Notes under the pieces: generated by a model
What the model saw: only the letters and a program-made list of their open reading frames with translations
What the model was told of the DNA's origin: nothing
The model's database searches: none
DNA from: Alphaproteobacteria bacterium
GTDB lineage: Bacteria; Pseudomonadota; Alphaproteobacteria; Sphingomonadales; Sphingomonadaceae
NCBI GenBank assembly: GCA_018823905.1
Contig: JAHJHL010000055.1
Span: 1-48,999, forward strand
DNA length: 48,999 bases
Reading direction: 5' to 3'
Part shown: positions 1 to 8,541 of the stretch, piece by piece
Layout of the letters: every line of letters begins with the position of its first letter
How positions within the stretch are numbered: the first letter of the stretch is position 1
Translations under genes and position numbers: made by a program

Positions 1-56
1 AGTTCGGCCTGGCTCCAGTTCCGCATCGCGCGCAGCACCTTCAGCTGGTTGTTCAT
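1..56 (-). CDS. XRE-family helix-turn-helix regulator, N-terminal fragment
   Basis: Only the first 18 codons are inside the window; the gene runs off the left edge. Read leftward from the ATG at 56-54 it begins MNNQLKVLRAMRNWSQAEL, the start of the small Cro/C1-type HTH regulators (helix 1 followed by the W-S-Q-A-E-L turn that opens helix 2). Such proteins are usually 65-80 residues, bind DNA as dimers and often control their own promoter. The upstream DNA carries a 21-bp periodic array that would suit such autoregulation. The family call rests on 18 residues, so the wider role is open. Confidence 0.75.
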   Translation of the reverse strand, partial: MNNQLKVLRAMRNWSQAE

Positions 57-68
57 CGTCGATCCCGT

Positions 69-131
69 TGTCAGGCGACACTGACCGTATGTCAGGTGTC
101 CATGACTAAATGACATGATTCGCTGACTGTG
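69..131. repeat. Three tandem 21-bp operator-like units upstream of the XRE gene
   Basis: Units start at 69, 90 and 111. Each has TGTCA-like bases at its left end (TGTCAGG, TGTCAGG, TGACATG) and TGAC at offset 13 (82, 103, 124). By eye the pairs agree at 14, 13 and 12 of 21 positions. Unit 1 is a clean inverted repeat, GTCAG-N6-CTGAC. The 21-bp period is two helical turns, so the half-sites lie on one DNA face, as in cooperative operators. That the XRE protein binds here is inference. Confidence 0.55.
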
Positions 132-135
132 TCAA
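105..135 (-). promoter_or_regulatory. Possible sigma70-type promoter for the XRE gene
   Basis: On the minus strand a consensus TTGACA lies at 135-130 and TTTAGT (4 of 6 matches to TATAAT) at 110-105, with a longish 19-bp spacer. Both boxes overlap units 2 and 3 of the 21-bp array, so occupied operators would block the promoter. From 136 to 268 I see no gene. Confidence 0.35.
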
Positions 136-268
136 CAAGACCTTACATCGCCTCGAAATGACGCGCTGCGCGGCACTTTCGCTAACATCCGCGCCCCACG
201 CGCCTTGACCCTGCGCGCCCGCTGCGCCAAGGGCGGCATCACTTGTTGCACCTGCGAAAGAGCGGATA

Positions 269-1192
269 GTGGCCGACGCGGCGGAGACGAAATCCTTAAG
301 CTTTCAGGACATGATCCTGACCCTGCACGCCTATTGGGGCGCGCGCGGCTGTGCGATCCTGCAACCCTATGACATGCGCGTGGGGGCGGGGACGTTTCAC
401 CCGGCGACCACCCTGCGCAGCCTTGGCCCCGAGCCGTGGAACGTCGCCTATGTGCAGCCGAGCCGCCGCCCGACCGACGGCCGCTATGGCGAGAACCCGA
501 ACCGGCTTCAGCATTATTACCAATATCAGGTGATCCTGAAGCCCTCGCCCGCCGATCTGCAGGAACAATATCTGGGCAGCCTCGCCGCGATCGGCATCGA
601 CCCGCTGCTCCACGACATCCGCTTTGTCGAAGACGACTGGGAAAGCCCGACGCTCGGCGCGTGGGGGCTGGGCTGGGAAGTCTGGTGCGACGGCATGGAG
701 GTCACCCAGTTCACATACTTCCAGCAAATGGGCGGCTTCGACTGCAAGCCCGTCGCGGGCGAGCTGACCTACGGCCTCGAACGCCTCGCCATGTATATCC
801 AGAATGTCGACAATGTGTACGACCTGCGCTTCTCCGACCCCGTCGGCGACGTGCCGGGGGTCAGCTATGGCGACGTGTTCCTGGAGAATGAGCGCCAATT
901 CTCGAAATGGAATTTTGAGGTTGCCGACACCGACAGCCTTTTCGCGGGTTTCAAGGCCGCCGAGGCCGAGTGCCAACGCGCGATAGCCGCGAACGTCCCG
1001 CTCGCCGCCTATGACCAGGCGATCGAGGCGAGCCATCTGTTCAACCTGCTCCAGGCACGCGGCGTGATCAGCGTGCAGGAACGCGCCAATTATATGGCGC
1101 GCGTCCGCGATCTCGCGAAGGGCAGCTGCAAGGCGTGGATCGACAGCCAGTCGGACGCATGGACCGCGAAATATCCGGGGTGGACACTGTGA
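269..1192 (+). CDS. glyQ: Glycyl-tRNA synthetase alpha subunit
   Basis: This is the catalytic subunit of the bacterial alpha2-beta2 glycyl-tRNA synthetase, which charges tRNA-Gly in the cytoplasm. At 307 residues it has normal length (E. coli about 303). The N-terminal [13 protein letters not shown] block, the V-G-A-G-T-F-H-P motif near residue 40 and the [20 protein letters not shown] stretch near 65-85 are hallmark class IIc features. The GTG start at 269 keeps the conserved N-terminal helix; the next ATG (311) would remove it. The stop overlaps the glyS start by four bases, so the two chains are translationally coupled. Confidence 0.97.
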   Translation: MADAAETKSLSFQDMILTLHAYWGARGCAILQPYDMRVGAGTFHPATTLRSLGPEPWNVAYVQPSRRPTDGRYGENPNRLQHYYQYQVILKPSPADLQEQYLGSLAAIGIDPLLHDIRFVEDDWESPTLGAWGLGWEVWCDGMEVTQFTYFQQMGGFDCKPVAGELTYGLERLAMYIQNVDNVYDLRFSDPVGDVPGVSYGDVFLENERQFSKWNFEVADTDSLFAGFKAAEAECQRAIAANVPLAAYDQAIEASHLFNLLQARGVISVQERANYMARVRDLAKGSCKAWIDSQSDAWTAKYPGWTL

Positions 1193-3375
1193 CCGATTTC
1201 CTTCTCGAGCTGCGCAGCGAAGAAATCCCCGCCCGTATGCAGGCCGGCGCGCGCGCCGAACTCGACAAGCTGTTCCGCGCCCAGATGGCTGTCGCGGGCA
1301 TTGAGGTCGGCGATCTCAGCATCTGGTCGACCCCGCGGCGCTTGGCGCTGATCGCCAAGAATTTGCCCGACGCGACCGCCGCGGTCAGCGAAGAACTCAA
1401 AGGCCCGCGCGGCAGTGCGCCGCCGCAGGCGCTCGAAGGCTTCCTCCGCAAGACCGGCTTGACGCAGGACCAGCTCGAAGACCGCGACGGCGTGTATTTC
1501 GCGGTGATCGACAAGCCGGGCCGCGCGACCGCCGAGGTGCTGGCCGGGGCGATCCCCGCGATCATCCGCGCCTTCGCCTGGCCCAAGTCGATGCGCTGGG
1601 GCAAGGACAGCGCGAGCAGCGAAAGCCTGCGCTGGGTCCGCCCGTTGTCGGGCATCGTCGCGATCTTCGGCGAAGAATTGATTCCATGCGAAATTGGCGG
1701 GGTTGCGTCGGGTTATGCGACGCGCGGCCACCGTTTCCACTGTCCGGGCGAAATCACGATCGGCTCGGCATCGGACTATGCCGAAAAGCTGCGCGCGTGC
1801 CATGTCATCGTCGACCATGAGGAACGGCAAGCGATCATCCGCGAGGGCGCCGCGAAGGCCGCCGCCGACGCGGGCCAAATGCTCGTCGCGGACGAGGGGT
1901 TGGTGATCGAGAATGCCGGGCTGACCGAATGGCCGGTGCCGCTGCTGGGGCGCTTTGACGAAGCGTTTCTGGAAGTGCCGCCCGAGGCCATCCAGCTGAC
2001 CGCGCGTGTGAACCAGAAATATTTCGTCGTGAACGACGCGGACGGCAAGCTCGCTAACGGCTTCGTCTGCACCGCGAACATCGATGCGGTCGACGGCGGC
2101 GCAGAGATTGTTGCGGGGAACCGCAAGGTGCTCGCAGCGCGATTGTCGGATGCACGCTTCTTCTGGGAGCAGGACCAGAAGAAGACGCTGGCGCAGCATG
2201 CGGAGAAGCTGGCGAACATCACCTTTCACGCTCAATTGGGTTCTGTCGCTGATAAAGTTGAGCGCGTCGCAAGCCTTGCAAGGTATTTGGTCGAGCAGGG
2301 GATTGTGCCAAACCAGCCTCGCCGATCCGAGGCTGGGCCGAATGCAACCGTCGGGCCGTGGATTCTCGACGAGAGTACAGCCGATGAGCGTAAAGAAAGG
2401 TCGGGACTAGCCGAACTTGCGGGAAGCCTTGCTAAGGCGGACCTCGTTACTGAAATGGTAGGGGAGTTTCCCGAGCTCCAAGGCTTGATGGGCGGGTACT
2501 ACGCTCGGGAAAAAGCTTTGCCGGATGTTGTCGCTGACGCGATCCAGAATCATTATAAGCCCGTTGGCCAGAGCGATGATGTGCCGACAGAGCCGGTAGC
2601 GGTCGCGGTGGCGTTGGCGGATAAGCTTGATACTTTGACCCGCTTCTTCTTGATAGGCGAAGCACCGACCGGTTCAAAAGATCCATTCGCCCTTCGACGA
2701 GCGGCGCTAGGTGTTATTGCTCTCATATTGCAGAACAATCTGCGTTTCCGGTTAGAAGAAGTATTGCTAGCTGCCATTGGTGATGATTTCGCCCAATTCG
2801 AAAACGCTTGGAACAATCATGCTGAGGCGAAGCTGGCCGCTTTCTTCGCCGACCGCCTCAAAGTCCAGCAGCGCGAGGCGGGTGTCCGCCACGACCTGAT
2901 CGACGCTGTCTTCGCGCTCGGCGGCGAGGATGATATCGTCCGCTTGCTCGCGCGCGTGAAGGCGTTGCAGGCCTTCATGGCGACTGACGACGGGGCGAAT
3001 TTGCTGGCGGGGTATAAGCGCGCGGCGAATATTTTGAAGCAGGCGGATATTTCCGTCGCCCCCGCGAAGGCGGGGGCCGCTGGCAGTGCACCAACGACGG
3101 CGACCTCCGCCTTCGCGGGGGCGACGGATGTGGATAGGGCACTGCTCGCCGCCCTCGACACCGCCGAACCCGCCGCCTCTGCCGCGGTCGCCGATGAACG
3201 CTTCACCGACGCCATGGCCGCGCTTGCGTCGCTGCGCGCGCCGATTGATGCGTTTTTCGATGGCGTGATGGTCAACGATCCCGACGAAGCGGTGCGCGCC
3301 TATCGGCTCGGGTTGCTCGCCCGATTTACCGGCGCGGTGCATGGTGTGGCCGATTTCTCGAAGATCGAGGGGTAA
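1189..3375 (+). CDS. glyS: Glycyl-tRNA synthetase beta subunit, with in-frame insertions
   Basis: The beta subunit binds tRNA and is needed for GlyQ activity. The start is the GTG at 1189 inside GTGA, overlapping the glyQ stop; it gives the family N-terminus [13 protein letters not shown]. Length is 728 residues against about 690 in E. coli. The R-V-N-Q-K-Y-F core and [12 protein letters not shown] motif are intact. Three oddities: a block from about 2220 to 2820 has clearly lower GC and different codon use; about 26 extra residues lie near nt 2310-2406; and a perfect palindromic repeat at 3054-3126 is translated in frame near residues 622-646 in the C-terminal anticodon-binding region. Conserved sequence resumes after each, so the protein is probably functional. 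Confidence 0.95.
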   Translation: MTDFLLELRSEEIPARMQAGARAELDKLFRAQMAVAGIEVGDLSIWSTPRRLALIAKNLPDATAAVSEELKGPRGSAPPQALEGFLRKTGLTQDQLEDRDGVYFAVIDKPGRATAEVLAGAIPAIIRAFAWPKSMRWGKDSASSESLRWVRPLSGIVAIFGEELIPCEIGGVASGYATRGHRFHCPGEITIGSASDYAEKLRACHVIVDHEERQAIIREGAAKAAADAGQMLVADEGLVIENAGLTEWPVPLLGRFDEAFLEVPPEAIQLTARVNQKYFVVNDADGKLANGFVCTANIDAVDGGAEIVAGNRKVLAARLSDARFFWEQDQKKTLAQHAEKLANITFHAQLGSVADKVERVASLARYLVEQGIVPNQPRRSEAGPNATVGPWILDESTADERKERSGLAELAGSLAKADLVTEMVGEFPELQGLMGGYYAREKALPDVVADAIQNHYKPVGQSDDVPTEPVAVAVALADKLDTLTRFFLIGEAPTGSKDPFALRRAALGVIALILQNNLRFRLEEVLLAAIGDDFAQFENAWNNHAEAKLAAFFADRLKVQQREAGVRHDLIDAVFALGGEDDIVRLLARVKALQAFMATDDGANLLAGYKRAANILKQADISVAPAKAGAAGSAPTTATSAFAGATDVDRALLAALDTAEPAASAAVADERFTDAMAALASLRAPIDAFFDGVMVNDPDEAVRAYRLGLLARFTGAVHGVADFSKIEG
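3054..3126. repeat. Palindromic repeat family C, full copy inside glyS
   Basis: The arms CGTCGCCCCCGCGAAGGCGG (3054-3073) and its exact reverse complement (3107-3126) form a perfect 20-bp inverted repeat around a 33-bp centre. A minimal copy lies at 48906-48927 and a degraded one at 6238-6261. Here the repeat is read through as coding sequence in glyS without a stop. The translated segment is rich in Ala, Gly, Thr and Pro, so it is probably a flexible loop. Confidence 0.85.
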
Positions 3376-3389
3376 GGCGCACCCATGAT

Positions 3390-3470
3390 CCGTTCGTGTC
3401 GAGCGAAGTCGAGACACCTTGACGCCGCGGGCAAACAAGAGCGTGTCTCGACTTCGCTCGACACAAACGG
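3390..3470. repeat. Palindromic repeat family A, copy 1
   Basis: Arms at 3390-3417 and 3443-3470 are inverted and match at 27 of 28 positions; the core is GTGTCGAGCGAAGTCGAGAC. It sits between glyS and ppdK. A second copy with the same core lies at 10376-10457. The transcript would fold into a long hairpin that could end or stabilise the glyQS mRNA. From 3471 to 3573 I see only the ppdK leader. Confidence 0.85.
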
Positions 3471-3573
3471 GGCAATGGTGGTTCGCTTATACCGAACGAA
3501 GTAAATCTGAATCGACGATAACAACTCTCCACCCTATCCAGCCGCAACCTCCTCCCCGGGGCAGCAGGAGCAT

Positions 3574-6237
3574 ATGATGACGAAGATGGTGCATTTGTTC
3601 GGCGGCGCGGCCACGACGGCCGAGCGTTCGAAGGAATTGCTGGGCGGCAAGGGGTCGAACCTTGCCGAAATGGCCTCGATCGGCCTGCCGGTGCCCCCGG
3701 GCCTGATCATCACCACCGACGTCTGCACCGCTTATTACGCCCATGGCGAACAATTCCCCGCGGGCCTGATCGAACAGGTGACCGCGGGTGTCACCCACAT
3801 CGAAGGGATCACGGGCAAGAAGTTCGGCGACCCTGCCGATCCGCTGCTCGTGTCGGTGCGCTCGGGCGCGCGCGTGTCGATGCCGGGGATGATGGACACC
3901 GTCCTCAACCTAGGGCTCAATGACCAGACCGTCGTCGGGCTGGCCGAAGCGTCGGGCGATCCGCGTTTCGCGTGGGACAGCTATCGCCGCTTTGTTCAGA
4001 TGTACGCCGACGTCGTCATGGGCCTCGACCATGCTGAGTTCGAGGAAGCGCTGGAAATCGCCAAGGAAGACCGCGGCTTCTACCTCGATACCGAAATGTC
4101 GGCCGAGGACTGGCAGGCGCTGGTCAAGGAATATCAGGCGATTGTCGAACGCGAAACCGGTGCGCCGTTCCCGCAGGAGCCGAACGACCAGCTGTGGGGC
4201 GCGGTCGGCGCCGTGTTTGCGAGTTGGGAAAGCGACCGCGCGAAAGTCTATCGCCGGATCAATTCGATCCCCGGCGAATGGGGCACCGCGGTCAGCGTTC
4301 AGGCGATGGTGTTCGGCAATATGGGCGACACTTCGGCCACCGGCGTTGCCTTCACCCGCGACCCTGCGACCGGCGAGCATGCCTGGTATGGCGAATGGCT
4401 GATCAACGCGCAGGGCGAGGACGTCGTCGCGGGTATCCGTACCCCGCAATATCTGACCAGAGCCGCGCGTGAGCGGGCCGGGGCCAAGCCGCTGTCGATG
4501 GAAGAGGCGATGCCGGAGACGTTTGGCGAGCTGGGCCGCGTGTTCGACACGCTCGAGACCCATTACCGCGATATGCAGGACATCGAGTTCACCGTCGAAC
4601 GCGGCACGCTGTGGATGCTGCAAACACGGTCGGGCAAGCGCACCGCCAAGGCAGCGCTGAAGATTGCGGTCGATATGGCGGCCGAGGGACTGATTTCGGA
4701 AGAGGAAGCGGTTGGCCGCGTCGATCCCGGCGCGCTCGACCAGCTGCTCCACCCGACGCTCGACCCCGACGCGCCGCGAGATGTGCTGACCAAGGGGCTG
4801 CCCGCCAGCCCCGGTGCGGCGTCGGGCAAGATCATGTTCACCGCCGATGCCGCTGAAAAGGCCGCGGAGATGGGCGAGGCGGTGATTCTCGTCCGCGTCG
4901 AAACGTCGCCCGAAGACATCCACGGCATGCATGCGGCGAAGGGCATTTTGACCGCGCGCGGCGGGATGACCAGCCACGCGGCGGTTGTTGCACGCGGCAT
5001 GGGGCGTCCGTGCGTTTCGGGCGCCGGCGGGCTGTCGATTGACGGCAACGCACGCGTGCTGCGCGTCGCGGGTCGCGAACTGCGCGAGGGCGACATCATC
5101 ACGCTCGATGGATCGACCGGCGAAGTGATGGCGGGGGAGGTCAAGACCTTGCTGCCCGAACTGGTCGGCGATTTCGGCACGCTGATGGTGTGGGCCGACA
5201 AGGTCCGCCGCATGAAGGTGCGCGCCAACGCTGAAACCCCGCAGGATGCGCAGGTCGCGCGCGATTTCGGCGCCGAGGGCATTGGGCTTTGCCGCACCGA
5301 ACATATGTTCTTCGACGCGGCGCGGATCACTGCGGTGCGCGAAATGATTCTGGCCGAGAATGAGGCGGGTCGCCGCGTCGCGCTCGCCAAATTGCTGCCC
5401 GAGCAGCGCGCGGATTTTGCGGGGATCTTCGAGGTGATGGCGGGGCTGCCGGTCACCATCCGCCTGCTCGATCCGCCGCTCCATGAATTCCTGCCGACGC
5501 GCGAGGAGGATTTTGCAGACGTCGCCGCCGCCGCTGGGGTGGGGATCGAGGCGCTAAAGGCGCGTGCCAACGAGCTGCACGAATTCAACCCGATGCTCGG
5601 TCATCGCGGCTGCCGTCTCGGCGTCACTTACCCCGAAATCTACGAGATGCAGGCGCGCGCGATTTTCGAGGCGGCGTGCGATGTGGCTGCGGCAACTGGC
5701 GCGGCGCCGATCCCCGAAGTGATGATCCCGTTGGTCGCGACGCGCCGCGAGTTCGACCTGATGAAGGCGGTTGTCGACGCGCAGGCCAAGGCAGTGTTCG
5801 CCGAAAAGGGCCGTGAGATTGCGTATCTCGTCGGCACAATGATCGAACTGCCGCGCGCCGCGCTGATGGCGGGTGAGATTGCCGAGACCGCCGAATTCTT
5901 CAGCTTTGGTACCAACGACCTGACCCAGACGACGATCGGGATCAGCCGCGACGACGCGGGGCGCTTTCTGACCCAATATGTCGACAAGGGCATCTTCCTG
6001 ACCGACCCGTTCGTCAGTCTGGATGTCGAGGGCGTCGGGCAGCTGATCGAGCTGGCGGCGGAGCGCGGGCGCAAGACGCGCCCCGACGTCAAGCTCGGCA
6101 TCTGCGGCGAGCATGGCGGTGACGCGCCGAGCATCCATTTCTGCGAAAAAACCGGCCTCGACTATGTCAGCGCCTCGCCCTACCGTGTGCCGATTGCACG
6201 GCTGGCGGCAGCACAGGCGGCGTTGAAAGCGAAATAG
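3574..6237 (+). CDS. ppdK: Pyruvate, phosphate dikinase
   Basis: This enzyme interconverts pyruvate, ATP and phosphate with PEP, AMP and pyrophosphate and serves PEP supply. At 887 residues it has the usual length. In order: the N-terminal ATP-grasp nucleotide domain with S-V-R-S-G-A near residue 92, the swivelling phosphohistidine domain with G-G-M-T-S-H-A-A-V-V-A-R (phosphorylated His near residue 471), and the C-terminal PEP/pyruvate TIM barrel with G-I-C-G-E-H-G-G-D near residue 845, whose Cys is catalytic in the family. The start ATG follows CAGGAG at a good distance; a second ATG directly follows. It stands alone behind repeat A, and a degraded family C repeat follows the stop. Confidence 0.97.
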   Translation: MMTKMVHLFGGAATTAERSKELLGGKGSNLAEMASIGLPVPPGLIITTDVCTAYYAHGEQFPAGLIEQVTAGVTHIEGITGKKFGDPADPLLVSVRSGARVSMPGMMDTVLNLGLNDQTVVGLAEASGDPRFAWDSYRRFVQMYADVVMGLDHAEFEEALEIAKEDRGFYLDTEMSAEDWQALVKEYQAIVERETGAPFPQEPNDQLWGAVGAVFASWESDRAKVYRRINSIPGEWGTAVSVQAMVFGNMGDTSATGVAFTRDPATGEHAWYGEWLINAQGEDVVAGIRTPQYLTRAARERAGAKPLSMEEAMPETFGELGRVFDTLETHYRDMQDIEFTVERGTLWMLQTRSGKRTAKAALKIAVDMAAEGLISEEEAVGRVDPGALDQLLHPTLDPDAPRDVLTKGLPASPGAASGKIMFTADAAEKAAEMGEAVILVRVETSPEDIHGMHAAKGILTARGGMTSHAAVVARGMGRPCVSGAGGLSIDGNARVLRVAGRELREGDIITLDGSTGEVMAGEVKTLLPELVGDFGTLMVWADKVRRMKVRANAETPQDAQVARDFGAEGIGLCRTEHMFFDAARITAVREMILAENEAGRRVALAKLLPEQRADFAGIFEVMAGLPVTIRLLDPPLHEFLPTREEDFADVAAAAGVGIEALKARANELHEFNPMLGHRGCRLGVTYPEIYEMQARAIFEAACDVAAATGAAPIPEVMIPLVATRREFDLMKAVVDAQAKAVFAEKGREIAYLVGTMIELPRAALMAGEIAETAEFFSFGTNDLTQTTIGISRDDAGRFLTQYVDKGIFLTDPFVSLDVEGVGQLIELAAERGRKTRPDVKLGICGEHGGDAPSIHFCEKTGLDYVSASPYRVPIARLAAAQAALKAK

Positions 6238-6261
6238 TCGTCGCCCCCGCGAAGGTGACGA
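6238..6261. repeat. Degraded copy of palindromic repeat family C
   Basis: Directly after the ppdK stop, 6239-6255 reads CGTCGCCCCCGCGAAGG, 17 bases identical to the left arm of the glyS copy. The right arm is lost and only GACGA (6257-6261) pairs back to TCGTC (6238-6242). Confidence 0.65.
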
Positions 6262-6276
6262 CAGGGGGAGCACGTC

Positions 6277-6852
6277 ATGAAGAGCTGGCACCGCTATGCG
6301 ATTGCCCTTGTCGGCGGCCTGACCGTCGGCCTCGGCGCCGCCTGGGCGCTCACCAACGGTGGGCTCAGCAATGGCGCGATTGCCAACGGGCCGTGGACGA
6401 CCTCGCTCGGCTTTGGCACCAAGGCAACCGACCCCGTCACCCGCGCGCTGGTCGCCCGCGCCGGCCTGCTCGCCCTGCCCGCGAAAGAAACCGTCTATTG
6501 GTCGGCAACGACCGATGCCGCGGGCGCGCCGCTTGACGGCAATTGCCGCTACCGCCTGTCGGGCAAGCCGCTCGATGCGCGCTGGTGGAGTGTCACCATC
6601 TATGATGCCAAAGGCTATCTGGTCGCCAATCCGGCGGACATCTGGTCGGTTAACGGCGCGAATGTCGCGCTGGATGCCAAGGGTGAATGGCGCGTCACGA
6701 TCGCGCCGGACAAGCCAGCCGAAGGCGCATGGCTGCCCGGGACCAAGGGCCAGCCGTTCCACCTGACGCTCCGCATGTACAATCCGGGGCGGGCGTTCCG
6801 TGCTGATCCGGCGAAGGCGGTACTGCCGCAAATCGTGAAGGAGGGCTGCTGA
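6277..6852 (+). CDS. DUF1214-family membrane-anchored protein
   Basis: A 191-residue protein with one N-terminal hydrophobic segment (about residues 7-27) and a periplasmic domain. The W-W-S-V-T-I-Y-D-A-K-G-Y-L pattern near residue 108 and the W-L-P-G-T-K-G-Q-P-F-H-L-T-L-R-M-Y-N-P ending match DUF1214. In large two-domain proteins DUF1254 and DUF1214 are fused; here they are separate adjacent genes, one base apart, so they probably act together. The biochemical function is unknown. Cys near residue 91 and the C-terminal Cys could form a disulfide. The start ATG follows a G-rich ribosome site (AGGGGGAG). Confidence 0.85.
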   Translation: MKSWHRYAIALVGGLTVGLGAAWALTNGGLSNGAIANGPWTTSLGFGTKATDPVTRALVARAGLLALPAKETVYWSATTDAAGAPLDGNCRYRLSGKPLDARWWSVTIYDAKGYLVANPADIWSVNGANVALDAKGEWRVTIAPDKPAEGAWLPGTKGQPFHLTLRMYNPGRAFRADPAKAVLPQIVKEGC

Positions 6853-6853
6853 G

Positions 6854-7381
6854 ATGCGTAACTGGCTCGGCCCGCTCGCCTTTGGATTCATCCTTGCCGC
6901 CGCGACCGCATGGGCGACGATTGGCGCGATCCCTTATGGCCTGATGAACGTCGCGATGGAGCGGCTCGGGCAGGGTGGGATAAACACCATGTCGCATGGC
7001 AATCTGGCGACCCCCGCGCGTCAGCCCGTCGTGCGGCCCAGTCCCGACCTCGCCTATTCCAGCTGTCCCTATGACCTGTCGGCGGGGCCGCTGGCGATCG
7101 ACGTGGCGCCGGTTCCGGGCCGTTACAGCTCGCTCAGCATCTTTGACGCCGCGACCGACGTGATCTTTGTTCGCAACGATGTCGAAGCGGCGGGCAAGCC
7201 GTACCGAATCATCCTGGCGCGCGACGGGCAGGCGGTCCCCGCGGGCGCCGAAGTGGTTCGCACGACCCACGATCGCGGCATCGCGCTGATCCGCCTGCTT
7301 TTGAAAGACCCCAAGGAAATCGGCGGCCTTGACGCCGTGCGCCGCCAATCATCCTGCACCACGGTCACAAAGCTGAAATAG
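6854..7381 (+). CDS. DUF1254-family membrane-anchored protein
   Basis: A 175-residue protein with an N-terminal membrane segment (about residues 5-28) followed by the DUF1254 core: D-L-A-Y-S-S-C-P-Y-D-L near residue 65 and P-G-R-Y-S-S-L-S-I-F-D-A-A-T-D near residue 88. It starts one base after the DUF1214 stop and is surely co-transcribed. The role is unknown; membership of this paired envelope family is the main statement possible. Two cysteines near the C-terminus and in the core could be oxidised in the periplasm. Confidence 0.82.
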   Translation: MRNWLGPLAFGFILAAATAWATIGAIPYGLMNVAMERLGQGGINTMSHGNLATPARQPVVRPSPDLAYSSCPYDLSAGPLAIDVAPVPGRYSSLSIFDAATDVIFVRNDVEAAGKPYRIILARDGQAVPAGAEVVRTTHDRGIALIRLLLKDPKEIGGLDAVRRQSSCTTVTKLK

Positions 7382-7425
7382 GGGGTTGCGCGGCCACGCG
7401 ACGCCCCTTAAAGGCGCCTCTCCAC

Positions 7426-7502
7426 GCACCCGTAGCTCAGCTGGATAGAGCATCAGACTACGAATCTGAGGGTCGGGCGTTCGAATCGCTCCGGGTGCAC
7501 CA
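7426..7502 (+). tRNA. tRNA-Arg (anticodon ACG), CCA encoded
   Basis: The acceptor arms GCACCCG and CGGGTGC pair fully and the D arm (GCTC/GAGC) is normal. The anticodon stem TCAGA/TCTGA encloses loop CTACGAA, giving ACG, and the T loop is TTCGAAT. Discriminator A is followed by a genomic CCA. ACG is the arginine anticodon whose A34 is normally deaminated to inosine to read CGU, CGC and CGA. No integrase or att duplication is seen next to it. Confidence 0.97.
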
Positions 7503-7531
7503 TTTCCCACCATCGCCGGATATCCTGCCGC

Positions 7532-8392
7532 TTATGCGGCGCGATTGCGTGCGGTCACGATCCACGCGGCGCCATCGATCAGCACCGACGTGTCGCCGGA
7601 CTGGGCAGCAAAGACAGCGCGGACGGCGTCGGCCGCGCGAGCGCGAATGTCGTCTGGCTGATCGGCCAGCGCGCGCGACAAGGGGCCGACCTGAAACGCC
7701 ATATCGAGGGCATCGTCGAGGGCCGCGTCGCGCGTATCGCTGCGTCCGTAGGCGAGACGTGTATCGAACGGGCTAACTTCGATGTCGGCAAAGCCCGCCG
7801 CCGTCAGAATATCGGTCAGCCGGTCGCGATTGCCAAAGGCGAACGGTCCTGGCGCATCGGGATCTGTTGGAGCCATTGGAACAAAATCGCGAATCGCCGC
7901 CATCGGCAGGCGCACCCAATCATTCTCTGCCGCGCTGCGCCAGCACACGAAAGCGATCCGCCCGTCGGGCTTCAGCGCGCCGCGCATATGCGCGAAAGCG
8001 ACCCCCGGATCATCGAAGAACATCACGCCGAACCGGGAGAAGAGGAGATCAAAGCTCTCTGCCGGAAGCGGGGTGGTCGCAGCGTCGGCCAGCCGAAATT
8101 CGACAGGCGCCGCGTCGGGCGTGGCGGCGCGCGCCAGGTCGACCAGCTGCTCGGATATGTCGACGCCCAGAACATGGCCGGTTGCACCAACCTGTTCGGC
8201 CAGAATGAAGGTGGATGTTCCCGATCCGCAACCGATGTCGAGTACCCGTTCGCCGCGCTGCGCCCCCGCGGCGGCGATCACCGCATCTCCAAAATCCTGA
8301 AGCATCAGGTCCAGCCGGTCCAGATTTGCCGCCCAGCGTTCGCCGCTGTCGCCGTTCCAATCGTGGGTGGGGGCTGTAGGAGCACAGGACAT
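7532..8392 (-). CDS. Class I SAM-dependent methyltransferase
   Basis: A 286-residue protein with the Rossmann methyltransferase fold. Motif I V-L-D-I-G-C-G-S-G-T-S is near residue 50, the acidic end of strand 2 is G-V-D-I-S near residue 78, and L-L-F-S-R-F-G-V-M-F-F-D-D is near residue 115. It resembles the UbiE/arsenite-methyltransferase superfamily, but no substrate can be read from the sequence. I chose the ATG at 8392 because a GAAAG ribosome site lies just upstream and the extra 43 upstream codons look non-coding. It runs against the tRNA gene and diverges from glk. Confidence 0.85.
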   Translation of the reverse strand: MSCAPTAPTHDWNGDSGERWAANLDRLDLMLQDFGDAVIAAAGAQRGERVLDIGCGSGTSTFILAEQVGATGHVLGVDISEQLVDLARAATPDAAPVEFRLADAATTPLPAESFDLLFSRFGVMFFDDPGVAFAHMRGALKPDGRIAFVCWRSAAENDWVRLPMAAIRDFVPMAPTDPDAPGPFAFGNRDRLTDILTAAGFADIEVSPFDTRLAYGRSDTRDAALDDALDMAFQVGPLSRALADQPDDIRARAADAVRAVFAAQSGDTSVLIDGAAWIVTARNRAA

Positions 8393-8541
8393 TGCGGCAC
8401 TTTCTGTTTGTTGAGAATTGTTCGCAAATAGCTCTTTACCGTCGGATGAACAAGCGCGCATAGCTATGCCCTGTTGCATCGCCGCTGACCATGCGACATT
8501 CCCTCTGTCATCAAGCCGCAAACGATCGGCGAGGGAGAGAT

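Noticed and set aside
3910..5484. Long open frame on the minus strand inside ppdK
   Set aside because: It is a shadow of ppdK typical of high-GC codon use; no family features.
7426..7502. tRNA-Arg as a possible integration site for a mobile element
   Set aside because: No integrase, no duplicated tRNA 3' end and no change in gene type follow; the next gene is an ordinary methyltransferase.
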